Shown: positions 11,185 through 20,764 of the stretch, in pieces
Position numbering within the stretch: position 1 is the first letter of the stretch
Layout: each line of letters opens with the position of its first letter
DNA from: Gymnothorax reevesii
Lineage: Eukaryota; Chordata; Actinopteri; Anguilliformes; Muraenidae
Assembly (NCBI GenBank): GCA_029721435.1
Contig: CM056583.1
Coordinates: 45,909,120 to 45,973,119, forward strand
DNA length: 64,000 bases
Reading direction: 5' to 3'
The notes under the pieces: generated by a model
What the model saw: only the letters and a program-made list of their open reading frames with translations
Told to the model about the DNA's origin: nothing
The model's database searches: none
Position numbers and translations under genes: made by a program

Positions 11185-11937
11185 GACACCCCGAAGAGAC
11201 AAGCAACATCTGCCGGTTTAACACCACTCAATATATATAAGCTTCTAAAGCATCAGGAGGGATCTCACAGGCGGGTCGTCCAACCCCATGTCTCTTATGA
11301 AAATTTTCAAATGCAGGATCATCTGCAGGTTGCTCCACACGAACTCAACCACATCGGAATCAGTCAGCGTTGCGATTTCAACAACGCTGTCTATAAGCCT
11401 TTCGACTCTTTCTATTACACTTTCGGGAGGTACACCATTGCCACTATCAATGTCATCAGCAAGAGTCAAAATTTCCGCTCTTAGCTTCGCCATGAACTCC
11501 ATTTCGAATTTCGATATTTTTTTGAACGGGGATAAGCTATCGCATTCGTCACTGAGCTAACACACACGCAACTGTCGACCAATCAGAACAGCTAGACCAA
11601 CTGAAAACCACCCCTCATTTGCATTTACAGATCATGAAATCCATCAATAAAAGTGTCAATAAATAAAAGCGTCAATATATCCTGAAACAAATCTATAAAT
11701 ATATCCTTGAAATAAAATGTGAAATATATCCATCAATAAATAAAAACATTTATTGATATATTTATGTATTTATTTATTGATGCATTTATTTATGTATATA
11801 TTAAAATATTTATTTATTCATTTATTTATGCATTAATTTATGTTTATTTATGTATGTATTTATTTATTTCATGAATGATATATTGAAGGATATACTTACT
11901 GATTTATTTATTTATACGGCACAAATCGTCCTTCATG
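11185..11937. mobile_element. Insertion inside reverse transcriptase, AT-rich, with a minus-strand ORF
   Basis: This block separates the KSDG and FCTDFR motifs that are adjacent in gypsy reverse transcriptases. CACC at its left and right margins may be a target duplication. The left half holds an 85-residue minus-strand ORF (11502-11245). The right half is a (TATT/TTTA)-rich run from about 11640 to 11905. I could not assign it to a transposon family. Confidence 0.7.
11245..11502 (-). CDS. 85-residue ORF, function not recognised
   Basis: The ORF opens MEFMAKLRAEILTLADDID and is rich in acidic and aliphatic residues (VIERVERLIDSVVEIATLTD), so it is probably helical. No signal peptide, membrane segment or catalytic motif is visible. 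It lies in the insertion that interrupts the retrotransposon, antisense to it. It could be the first exon of a transposon-carried gene or a captured exon; I do not recognise the family. Confidence 0.35.
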   Translation of the reverse strand: MEFMAKLRAEILTLADDIDSGNGVPPESVIERVERLIDSVVEIATLTDSDVVEFVWSNLQMILHLKIFIRDMGLDDPPVRSLLML

Positions 11938-13152
11938 CACCTCAGTTCTGTACAGATTTTAGGAGAGTGAATGCAGTAACGGTGCCGGACTCCTTTCCAT
12001 TGCCTCGTATGGAGAACTGCATAGACAGTATTGACCCAGTTACATTTATTACAAAGTTAGATCTGTTAAAGGGGTATTGGCAGGTCCCTCTTACTCCCAG
12101 GGCCTCAGACATTTCAGTATTCGTTGCCCTAGACCACTTCATGCAGTATACCGTCATGGCATTTGGAATGAGGAATGCACCAGCCACCTTCCAGCGAATG
12201 ATGCACTTGGTGCTAGGTGATGTGCAAAACTATAAGGTGTATTTGGATGACGTTATTGTTCGAGCGATTGGACCACCCCCACAGCCACTCTGCGTGAGGT
12301 ATTTCAGCGCCCTGCTGGTGCATCACTGACACACAACCTTGCCAAGTGTGAGTTTGTAAAGCTACCATCACTTACCTAGGAAAACAAGTAGGTCACGGGC
12401 AGGTTAGACCTGTTGACACTAAGGTTGAAGCGGTGTTGTCATTCTCTGTTCCGTCAAGACGAGAATTGAGACATTTTCTGGGTATGGCTGGATACTACAG
12501 ACGCTTCTGTAAAAACCTTTCAGTAGTTGTTGCCCCCTCACCAGGCTGTGCCGCCCTGCAGTCCCATTTGTGTGGACTGATGAGTGTAACCATTCTTTTA
12601 ATGCCTCCAAATTTCTCCTATGTAGCGCACCTGTCTTGGCTGCCGCTGATTTCTCTCTTCCCTTCATCCTTGAAGTGGATGCCAGTGCCTGTGGAGCCGA
12701 AGCAGTGCAACTGCGGGATGGGCTGGACGGTGTGAGGCATCCAGTTTGCTACTTCTCGACAAAGTTCAAAGTTCAAGAGGCATCAGCTACGTTACTCCAC
12801 CATCAAGAAGGGGACACTGGCCATGCTACTTGCCCTTCAGCACTTCGAGGTCTACGTGGGAGCTGGAGCCCATCCAGTGACTGAGTATACAGATCACAAC
12901 CCGCTCACCTTTTTGTCGCACATGTACAGCAACAATCTGCGGCTGATGCGCTGGGCTCTGCTGGTCCAGAGGTACACCCTGGAGATCTGTCACAAAAAGC
13001 GGTCTGAATATGTGGTGGCCGATGCCCTGCCCCGTGGGTGAGATTGTTTAATTCTCTTCATTTGACAGAATAGATTGTTGCTGGATGTGCACAGTGTAGC
13101 AATTAAAATTTTGTTGCATGTATTGATATTTGGACAAAATTTTTGGTATTAT

Positions 13153-13161
13153 GGGGGGAGG
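13153..13161 (+). promoter_or_regulatory. Polypurine tract
   Basis: GGGGGGAGG sits immediately before the TGTTACGGG start of the 3' LTR, the expected place for the plus-strand primer of reverse transcription. Confidence 0.75.
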
Positions 13162-13590
13162 TGTTACGGGTAGTGGTGGTTTTTGGGTGTGTTTTCCTTC
13201 TCCCCCTCCTCTCCTCCTTTCACTCTGCAGCAGGCTGTGGAATCGCCTGCAGAATGCTGAATGGACCACACCTGTGGCTGCAATCAGGAGCTGGCCTTCG
13301 AAAGGAGGAGAGCAGGAAGTCATTCTTTTTTATTTTTTATTTTTTTTACTTTGGCCCAGGCCTTGGTGGAAGACAGACTCTTTTCTTTTCAGATTACCTT
13401 CAAGACTTGTGGTAACTCCATCTAGTTTAATATTTTGCTTTAAAGGTCTTTGTTTTTTTTTTAAGTTGACTTTGTTTAAATAAATTTTCTCTTATTTTGG
13501 ATGGTTCCTGTCTCTCTCTTCATTTTCCTGTTTTTTTTTTTCTTTAATCGTTATTTCCCCTTCATCCCCTATTTTTCGGGGAATGTAACA
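13162..13590 (+). repeat. 3' LTR
   Basis: This 429-bp LTR pairs with 9032-9454. It keeps the canonical TGTTAC...GTAACA ends. The flanking CGTG is the right target-site copy. Comparing its differences with the left LTR would date the insertion. Confidence 0.9.
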
Positions 13591-14491
13591 CGTGTTAAAT
13601 GTTAAAAGTTTGCGACAATGCAATTAAAAAAAACTGAGCAAGTATGGCTTGTTTGAAAGCTTTGCCAAGAACCTCTTCTGTCCAAAATGAATATAGCAGC
13701 CCAGCTGTATACCACCAGCCTTCTGGAACAATACCCTTTGGACAGACGAGATCATAGTGGAGTTGTTTGGCCATATTAATGCACAGCACCATGTTTGGCG
13801 CAAACCAAACACAACCTATCAACACAAACGCCTCATACCAACTGTTCAGCATGGTGGTGGTGGGGTGATGATTTGGGCTTGTTTTGCAGCCACAGGACCT
13901 GGGCACCTAGCTGTCATTCAGTCGACGATGAACCTCTCTGTGCACCAAAGTATTCTAGAGTCAAATGTGAAACCAACTGTACAACAGCTAAAGTTTGGCC
14001 ACAATGGGGTCATGCAATTAAACTATCCTAAGTACACCAGCAAATCTATGACAGAATGCCTGGAAAAGAGAACTCTAGATGTCGCAACGGCCAGGCCAAA
14101 GTCCAGACATCGACCTTGAAATATTGTGGCAGGACCTTAAGAGAGCTGTGCATAAACAAATGCCCGCAAACATCAATGAATTGAAGCAATGCTGTAAAGA
14201 AAAGCAGGCCAAATTCCTCCGCCACGATGTGAGACACTGATAAAATCATATAGAAAATGATCAGTTCAAGTTATTGCTATAAAGGTTATTGCTACTGAAT
14301 CATGCAATCTACTTAGTTTTTCCACAGATGAATTCTGCATTAGGGCTGAATTTTGGTCAATACATAATGACACAGTGGAATCTGCTTTGTGTCGTTTTTA
14401 CAAGGTTATATTTATCTAATTTGTCCCAAATGGCATTATCAGCACCAACAATGTGCGTATAGTAACAAAGGACAGTTGTACGTAGCCTTAC

Positions 14492-14682
14492 GGGTGGCAG
14501 TGTCCAACGCTGACCGTAGCAACCCCTGCAAAGAGGTCAAGGTAACGGCGCCCATCTACATCCCACAGCCACTGCATGTAGCCCTGATGGATGTAGACTG
14601 GTTTCTTGTAGGATGTGACTTTCATGGTCATAGGGTTGCAGTACTTCTTCCGAATGTCCAGCATTTGGGCCTTGGACATATC
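14492..14682 (-). CDS. agxt2: agxt2 exon 3 (aminotransferase N-terminal region)
   Basis: AGXT2 is a mitochondrial class III pyridoxal-phosphate aminotransferase that transfers amino groups from alanine (and from beta-aminoisobutyrate and dimethylarginines) to glyoxylate. This 191-bp exon encodes DMSKAQMLDIRKKYCNP, then YKKPVYIHQGYMQWLWDVDG and RRYLDLFAGVATVSVGHCHP, matching the family's N-terminal region. The acceptor is TTTCTAG before 14682 and the donor is GTAAGG after 14492; the final codon is split after two bases. The lysine that binds the cofactor lies in later exons, outside the window to the left. The next intron is therefore at least 14.49 kb. Gene symbol is by family resemblance and by linkage to prlr. 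Confidence 0.93.
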
Positions 14683-14770
14683 CTAGAAAGAAAATTAAAC
14701 TTGAAACTACCATCCCAGCTCATACACTTCTAAAACAAGCTAAACAGTAAAAACCACCGCAACCTCTGAC

Positions 14771-14835
14771 CTTATACTCCTCAGGGATAAAGTCACATGG
14801 TGGCATCTCTGGGAGATTTGGGGGTAGGGCTTTCA
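14771..14835 (-). CDS. agxt2: agxt2 exon 2
   Basis: This 65-bp exon encodes (V)KALPPNLPEMPPCDFIPEEYK; the MPPCDF-PE-Y stretch is a family hallmark at the start of the mature enzyme. The donor is GTCAGA at 14770. Two AG acceptors are 7 bp apart (before 14842 and before 14835). Only the second, after TCGGCAG, joins in frame with exon 1 (G plus TG gives valine), so I chose it. The following intron is only 88 bp. Confidence 0.88.
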
Positions 14836-14842
14836 CTGCCGA

Positions 14843-16812
14843 CTGTTGACATAATGCACCTGTTCAAGAGAATTTAATGACATTATGCCAATTATCATCA
14901 ATATTGTGTCTGAAAAAGAACTGTTGCACACATCATTATAATCCATAAAGCCATTGGAGAAACAAATCTCATAATTCATTCAGGAGATATAAACAGGAAA
15001 ACTACCAGGACTGGCAGCATGCATAAAATCTGGTTTTAATGCGTCTTAAATGTGAATGTGTTTGGACAGAAAGTTGCTACATGCATTTCACCTTTGCACC
15101 ATGGTCCAGCCGTACACCCAAAACCATTCTATACAATCTGATATCACTGGACCCCTCGCTCTCCCATCCCTGAAAAAAATTGTTCATCGAACCCCAGCCT
15201 TGCTTTCCCCCAGCAACCTCTTCAGAGTCTTTTCCAACCTTCTGGCATGATTTAAAACCCAGTTTTTCACGTAATACACCTTCCCTTAATCTTCCTTGAA
15301 TTTTTGGATTCAAGTTATTTCCTATTGCTGGTGTAGTCTAGCCCAACCACTTCAATATCATTAGTTCCTACATGTAATGTTTCTGGTTAATGAATCCAGA
15401 CCATGGAATGAGTACACCGAACTGTTGGTCCACGTACGCTAAAAATGAGCATATGAGGTGCAATGGTGAAATGATTGTTCCAAGATAATAAAATGCTCTC
15501 TTAATTTTACAACAAAGTAAATGTTTTAGTAATATAAGCGACGGCACAGACAAATAAATCTCAGTCGTGGGAAGTAACATTATCGAGATTGCGCTCCAGC
15601 AATGTTCAATAATCATGTATTAAGGGGCCTAGATTATAGTTGAATTTTTTTAATTGAAGGTGATGTTTGATAGGCTGCACACCTGAGGAAAACCAGACAG
15701 TATTAAGTTGGCTAGCCACGATGCTGTCTGGCTATCTAGCTGATTATCTACTTCTGTCCTTTAGCATGGGACTTTATATTACATGCAGCTGGTTCATTGC
15801 TCCAATAACTTTGGTAAAAATGATCATATCAACTTCAAATGAAATCCAGAGTGTGCATCTTTCAATTTTGCCTCCACTCATGTGCTACATGATATGGTAT
15901 CTCCCTAAGCTTTCTCAGTGGTTGGGGGGTGATCTGGAATAACCTAGTACGTATGTCACTTATGGAAGAAACTGAGTTTGACCCTCATTTGCAATAATTA
16001 AGAGTGGCTAAAATCTTAAAGCACAAGCTATTAGTTCTATTGGAACTGTGTACATTAAGTTTCTATTATTTGTTTTTGTAAGAAGTCCATAATCCAAAGT
16101 TTTTCTTCAGTTGCAAGAATCCTTGCCACTGATAAATTCACTAGGTTTTTCTAGATCACAGCAGAAATGTCAGGGGGGAGTCAATGTCATAGTTTAAATT
16201 TGTTTATTTTCCATTATAACTCAAAAATGGTTACAGATCATAGACTGTATAAAAATTGGGATGGTCTGATAACGCCAAATAATGTTTTTTTCTTTTTAAA
16301 AAAATTCTTTAAGTTGAAATTGTTATCAAATTTATTTGCAACGATGTGGGGCTATACAAGTCCGAGTAGGGCATTTCCAAGCCTGATTTGTACAGCCGTT
16401 AATTTGTGGCTGCTACATAAATCACTTAATATCACTAGCAAACAAATAAATTGCCGTATAATGATTGTAACGTTCACTAATAACAACATACCACCATGTA
16501 ATTAAAAAAAACTAATAAACTGGGAGAAGTAGGCCTATTTCAATCTTTCGATATTGGGAAGTTTCATGACAAATGTTCATTAATACCAGTTGAAAGAATC
16601 AAATCAAAAGCATCAGGATACAAAATAGAAAAAGAGGTTAATGAATATAGCATTTCGCTTAGCATCATGAAAAAAAAACAATGAAACACCAATTCGGACT
16701 CTCTCAGCATGTGGAAAAGGCAATCTTTGAACTCGGACTGCAAAAATTTCCAGCTCGCGCGATATATGCGCTTTAAGTGTCCCAACCAACTCTCACGTAA
16801 TAACCTAGGCCC
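14843..16812. other. agxt2 intron 1, left part; no further gene seen
   Basis: Intronic, AT-rich sequence. A 78-residue minus-strand frame at 15313-15077 has no recognisable motif. I see no TIR pairs or retroelement protein motifs here. Confidence 0.55.
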
Positions 16813-17172
16813 TCAACCGTCAGTATTGTAGCGATTCCTAACAAAGTCATGTTGTCGAATTTTAACGTTTTGCGCTTGAGCTCCTGGAGTAAGAATACCC
16901 ACCCCCCAAATATGACCACAATAACACAGCAGAGAAATGCAAGTATCAGGTCGTCTCACTCTCTGCAGACTGACTATGCAATCAAAAGTTTTGTACACAC
17001 CAAATCGATTCTGAAATTCATCCAAATCGTAAACGGCATACTCTTGATGATTCAGGAATTCCTTAGGTTTATACACAGTCTCCTTTACGGTCTCTACATC
17101 TCGTTCTTCTTGTTCTTGACGGTGAGGGGAAGGGACGGCGTAAAAATCCCAAACTCTAGAAGCCTACCCTAA
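16813..17172 (-). CDS. Unrecognised ORF in agxt2 intron 1
   Basis: A minus-strand frame stays open for about 117 codons from about 17170. It opens RVWDFYAVPSPHRQEQEERD, then has ETVKETVYKPKEFLNH and EYAVYDLDEFQNRFGVYKTF, before a cysteine-rich tail. The composition is protein-like and the charged first half is unlike the surrounding sequence. An in-frame stop lies just upstream. It may be an exon of a transposon-borne or retrocopied gene. I cannot name the family, and it is not part of agxt2. Confidence 0.4.
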
Positions 17173-17408
17173 ATTCCTCGAGACCGTGCGTTATTTAAAC
17201 TGAGGAAAAACATGCATGGAAAAATAAAAGTAACAAAAATAATGACAATATGATTTATACATACTCTAGTAAATTTAGCACAATATCGAAAACACGCGAA
17301 AGTGCACAGGAAAATATTATAGCTAACGCTCTTGCCTGTGTTTCTGAATGGTAGCTGTTCGTATCATTTCGGAATTGGGTCAGCGGTATTTATTTAAATT
17401 AAACTTAC

Positions 17409-17499
17409 CACTAAGCCGGTGGAATCTGGCGAAGAATTCTTTAATGCTAAAGAGGTCCTTTCTCCGCGGGCCGAAGAAGCGCGCAAGGGATTTGTGCAT
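17409..17499 (-). CDS. agxt2: agxt2 exon 1: start codon and mitochondrial presequence
   Basis: The ATG at 17499-17497 opens 30 codons plus one base before a consensus GTAAGT donor (17408). The peptide begins MHKSLARFFGPRRKDLFSIK and continues EFFARFHRLS. It is rich in Arg/Lys and Phe/Leu with few acidic residues (one Asp, one Glu), as expected of a mitochondrial targeting helix. The phase (one base left over) fits exon 2 exactly when its downstream acceptor is used. It was found by splicing logic rather than by similarity, because presequences are poorly conserved. The 5' UTR and promoter should lie around 17500-17610, next to a MITE. Confidence 0.75.
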
Positions 17500-17609
17500 T
17501 TTCTACTGAAAGTGTAGGCAAAGCTACTGCGCAGTTAGGAGCTGCAAGATACTTGAATACCGCCAAGATTTCACTTTGTGCGCAACTTAAAAGGACAGGA
17601 CAGCAACTC

Positions 17610-17905
17610 GTTGGGTGCATCTCAAAGCGTAGGCTGCGTCCGAAGGCTGCATTTTTAGGGGTCGTCACTCATTAGTTCCATCCGCCAAACTAACGTAACT
17701 TAATTTAACATCCATTAAACAGCTTTGTTTTAAGTGAGATGTCACTGGTTTTTCTAACTTTAACTCTGACTCCTAACCCTAAACCTAGCTCTAAACCTAA
17801 CCCTAAATTTAACCTTGTGCTTTACCCTTAATGTCAGTCTCGCAGATGGAAGTAAGTGACGACCCCTAAAAATGCAGCCTTCGCTTTGAAATACACCCAA
17901 TGTTC
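17610..17905. mobile_element. MITE directly upstream of agxt2
   Basis: The left end TTGGGTGCATCTCAAAGCG with AAGGCTGCATTTTTAGGGGTC is the inverse of the right end GACCCCTAAAAATGCAGCC ... ACACCCAA (17863-17903). The middle holds degenerate telomere-like TAACCCTAAA repeats (17770-17825). No coding sequence. Its left edge is about 110 bp from the agxt2 start codon, so it may overlap the promoter. Confidence 0.8.
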
Positions 17906-17975
17906 TCTTCATCCTGCAGCGACCCCAATCGAAATCACTCACACAGTCACAGGGACCATGCAGCGTTTCTAAAAT

Positions 17976-18150
17976 GTTGGGTGTATTTCAAAGCATAAGT
18001 TTCAGCCTTCGAAGGCTGCATTTTTTGGGGACGTCACTTAATTCTGTTGACCAAACTAACATTTAGGGTTAGAGATAAGGATAAATTTAGGATCTTGGTT
18101 CAGAGTTAGGTTTAAGATTTAGGGGTTAGAGTTAAGGTTAGGTTTAGGAA
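17976..18150. repeat. Second, one-ended copy of the same MITE
   Basis: TTGGGTGTATTTCAAAGCA and CTTCGAAGGCTGCATTTTTT repeat the left end of the MITE at 17610. GGTTAG/TTTAGG repeats follow, without a matching right end, so the copy is partial. Confidence 0.65.
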
Positions 18151-19100
18151 GGCAGCACTGTTGGTAGATCTCCATCAGGAAGGGGAAAGGGGAACCAATT
18201 ATTCTGCTTGCTGTCCTTACAATTCTGTTAAGCTGCCTTTTGTTCATATTGTAATGGGGGGGCACTAGATGGCAGTATTGACATTTTTTTGTTAAGCCCA
18301 GTCTAGAGCTCGGTTGTTGGGCATGTCCTGGGCGCGGAATTTTTTTTTGCACCTCATTTTCCTTGCTTTTCTGTATGACGAATCAGCGTCTTTGTTTATA
18401 ATTACGTCATTAACCGAGTTGTTTCAAGGGCGCCATCAGCGACTGTGAACATTGCTCATAACAACTGGCAAATACAGCCCTCTTGGAGGTAGGTAAAATA
18501 TGTAATTGTGAAGAAGGATTATGCAATAGTTATACCCTATTGGCCCCCTCTGAGTTATTGCAGAAAGCTTTGTGAAAGCCTTGCTTCAGCACTTGAAACC
18601 TGCCGACTCATCAGTTGAGACTCTCATATGTCTAATAATACTAATAGACAACATTTGTAGGTCCAGGCCCCATACGACAAGCTCAGGCTTCTTTGCACCG
18701 ACGTAGGCCTACAGCAGCCACCTAGCCAAATCACCTAGCTGTAGTTTCGCTGCGCCTACGGGTTCACGATGGTTTAAGGTGGCCCTTAGTTTAGGTTAGG
18801 ATTAAGATTAGGGTTCAGTTGAGGGTCAGATTTAGTTTTAGCATTAGGCGAAGGTATAAGATCAAATTTTCAACAAAAGGGAATGAAGTGCACTAATGGT
18901 CTAATGGTTAATACCATGGAATTGAATGCTGGAAACTAGTTCAAACTCCATTGAAGTCTTTTTTTCCTTTTTAATTAACTGCAATATTTTCAGTCAGCTA
19001 AGTAGCAAATATACACGTCATTCTTAATGAGCGAACGAAGGTTGCCGAAGATGAACCGAGCGACTGATAAAAATAGAATCAAAACAAAGACGCTGATTTC
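18151..19100. other. Intergenic; inverted block partner, no gene seen
   Basis: About 18318-18400 (GGCATGTCCTGGGCGCGGAA...) recurs inverted at about 19075-19170. A further telomere-like GGTTAGG-type stretch lies at 18785-18870. No coding sequence is recognised. Confidence 0.5.
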
Positions 19101-19522
19101 TCAAACAGAAAAGCACGCGTGGAAAATGAGGTGCAAAAAAAATAAAATTTTGCGTCCTGGGCATGCCTCAGAGGGGAAAGTCCCAGAGAATTGAAAAAAG
19201 TCTGGAAGGTGGGAGGGGGCTGGAAAAGAGTATATAAGGAGAAAAATTGAGAGAGTAAAGTGGTAGGAGAAATTGTGGAAGGATACATTTGACCAGACCC
19301 GTCACTCTTTTCAAGACCTGTGAAGCTCTTGGATTTTTGCATGTGTTGGAGCATTTTCCTGTCCCAGAACATCGCAACAAAGCAACCCCATCTCAAGTAC
19401 CAAAGGGACTGTAAATATCTCATTTTCTTTATTATTTCAATCTTGGTCAGTGCTTTGGTTTATTAAATCTGTTCAAGTTTTAAAATTGTCTGTGATCCCT
19501 TGCTGTCCGATATGTCATAACA
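19100..19522 (+). repeat. Candidate LTR 3' part (solo or rearranged)
   Basis: There is a TATA-like GAGTATATAAGG (about 19228), a downstream TTTATTAAATCTG, and an end ...GTCATAACA followed by AATTGGGATC-type sequence resembling the junction of an LTR with its primer-binding site. I could not find a matching second LTR, and the upstream part is rearranged, so this is tentative. Confidence 0.35.
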
Positions 19523-19844
19523 AATTGGGATCATAACTAATTGGGGCCATAACAATATGCCTTGCAGCTCCCAAGCCATACCGCTAACATACATGAATGG
19601 CACTTTCATCCTTGTCAGCGATTATATTTCAAGGTATTTAGGGATCGAGCACCTTGGCCTGCAATGCCAGGGCACAGGCAGCAGATTCGCGCCACCTTGT
19701 GTCTGAAATATGGCAAGCCGATAGTGCCATAATTCATCTGTATAAAACGAGAACGCGCATGTTTTACGCCATTATTGCTTTTTTTTTTTTCGGAGCTATT
19801 AACGCCGTTTCTCGCGAGAACACCGTTAAAAGCGCCGTTTTCAT

Positions 19845-20749
19845 CAGCCTGGTGCCGGTGCCTCGTTGCGCTTGTGCTCAAAGTGAGGCCCTGGTTACAA
19901 TGACTCAATGGCTGCCTCCAGTGAAGGAAATCGAAGATGGCGGACCAGGTAGGTTTATCATTGAAATGTCTTCATTTTGATATTTCTAGGAGGTGTCATG
20001 AAACGTCATTGTCGATATATCGAAATGTATTTATGACATGTTGATTACCGATCTCTATTAGCCAGCCTGGCGTAGCCAGCGGGGGTGCTGAGACGCGTCC
20101 CTTTTTGACTGCAATTAGTAGTTCTCAATCATTTTCATTTATTGGCGCGTTTTCCAAATATCGTAATTGGCAACCGAAGACACAGTTTCTCTCCGAGAGC
20201 ACTCCACAGTTAACAGGAGCGGCTTGTTCTCCCCGATTAGGAAAAGGTCAGGACTAATAGTTTTAAACGGAAGTTTTGTGCAACCCAATTCTCTTTTCGT
20301 GTTCCGCAACTGGACTGAATTTAGCCCATGATTTAATCGCTGTTAGATAACATACGAAGAGAAACCGTGTCTTCGGTTGCTGATTACGATAATTGGAAAA
20401 CGCGTCAATAAATGAAAATGATTGAGAACTACTAATTGCGGTCAAAAAGGGACGCGTCTCAGCACCCCCGCTGGCTATGCCACAGTCGGCAAGTACACAT
20501 GCCAAAATAAAATTATCCCTTCGTTCTAAAAATGTATAGAGATCGGTAGTCAACATGATATATCGAAATGTATTTATGATGACAATGACGTTTCATGACA
20601 CCTCCTGGAAATATCAAAATGAAGACATTTCAATGATAAACCTACCTAGTCCGCCGTCTTCGATTTCCTTCACTGGAGGCAGCCATTGAGTCATTGTTAC
20701 CAGGGCCTCACTTTGAGCACAAGCGCAACGAGGCACCGGCACCAGGCTG
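19845..20749. repeat. Large near-perfect palindrome (~220-bp arms)
   Basis: The left arm (19845 to about 20067) and right arm (about 20520-20749) are reverse complements with only a handful of differences. The arms begin CAGCCTGGTGCCGGTGCC. Each contains a start-like AAGATGGCGGACCAG (right arm: GACGGCGGACTAG) followed by a donor-like GTAGGT. The centre is occupied by a separate hairpin MITE. No protein family is recognised. Confidence 0.88.
20068..20482. mobile_element. Hairpin MITE in the palindrome centre
   Basis: The ends TGGCGTAGCCAGCGGGGGTG and its near-inverse (CACCCCCGCTGGCTATGCCA) define it. The arms stay complementary for about 125 bp and share AGTTCTCAATCATTTTC with the MITE at 10195-10905. 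No coding sequence. The arms here are more alike than in the 10195 copy, suggesting a younger insertion. Confidence 0.85.
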
Positions 20750-20764
20750 CATTTGTAATGGTGC

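Larger units (their letters stand above)
10905..13041 (+). pseudogene. gypsy reverse transcriptase/RNase H, split by an insertion
   Basis: From about 11000 the frame encodes IKQNAYRCHIVKMEQIKQEV and SPWSSPCLLTPKSDG, the start of a gypsy reverse transcriptase. It is cut at about 11185 and resumes near 11938 with FCTDFRRVNAVTVPDSFPLP, the TKLDL motif (catalytic aspartate) and VYLDDVIV (the YxDD catalytic pair, intact). A frameshift follows around 12260. RNase H appears at 12640-13041 with EVDASACGAEAVQL, YTDHNPLTFL and VADALPRG, then a stop at 13041. The polypurine tract and LTR follow directly, so integrase was lost by deletion or never present in this lineage. Confidence 0.88.
9032..13590 (+). 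mobile_element. LTR retrotransposon (Ty3/gypsy) with paired LTRs, no integrase
   Basis: Two similar LTRs (9032-9454 and 13162-13590) begin TGTTACGGGTAGTGG; the right one ends GAATGTAACA. The flanks CATG (9028-9031) and CGTG (13591-13594) look like a mutated 4-bp target duplication within the split Tc1. A primer-binding-site-like TGGGGGCTC follows the left LTR, and a purine tract (13153-13161) precedes the right LTR. Internal coding sequence is limited to reverse transcriptase and RNase H; the RNase H frame stops at 13041 and integrase is absent. Two further insertions lie inside. Confidence 0.92.
7975..14240 (+). pseudogene. Tc1 transposase remnant, interrupted
   Basis: The DNA-binding half is spread over 7975-8049 and 8828-9031. 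The C-terminal half lies in 13640-14240 and includes TDE (first catalytic aspartate), HKRLIPTVQH and the glycine-rich GGGGVMIWACF box. Frameshifts and stops are present besides the two insertions. Tc1 transposases cut at the inverted repeats and insert at TA dinucleotides; this copy cannot be functional. Confidence 0.8.
7694..14425 (+). mobile_element. Old Tc1 element split by two insertions
   Basis: The three Tc1 pieces are 7694-8049, 8828-9031 and 13591-14425. The left end (CAGGTCCAAAAATTATTTTA...) and the right end (about 14330-14425) are diverged inverted repeats sharing the CAGATTCCAC-GTG-CATTAT block. The start of the transposase follows AACACGATGCC near 7972. A Harbinger-like miniature element (8050-8827) and an LTR retrotransposon (9032-13590) interrupt it. 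If agxt2 intron 3 runs to the left edge, this element lies inside it. Confidence 0.85.

Noticed and set aside
17760..17825. Interstitial telomere
   Set aside because: The TAACCC-like words are few, degenerate and enclosed by MITE ends, so they are part of the MITE.
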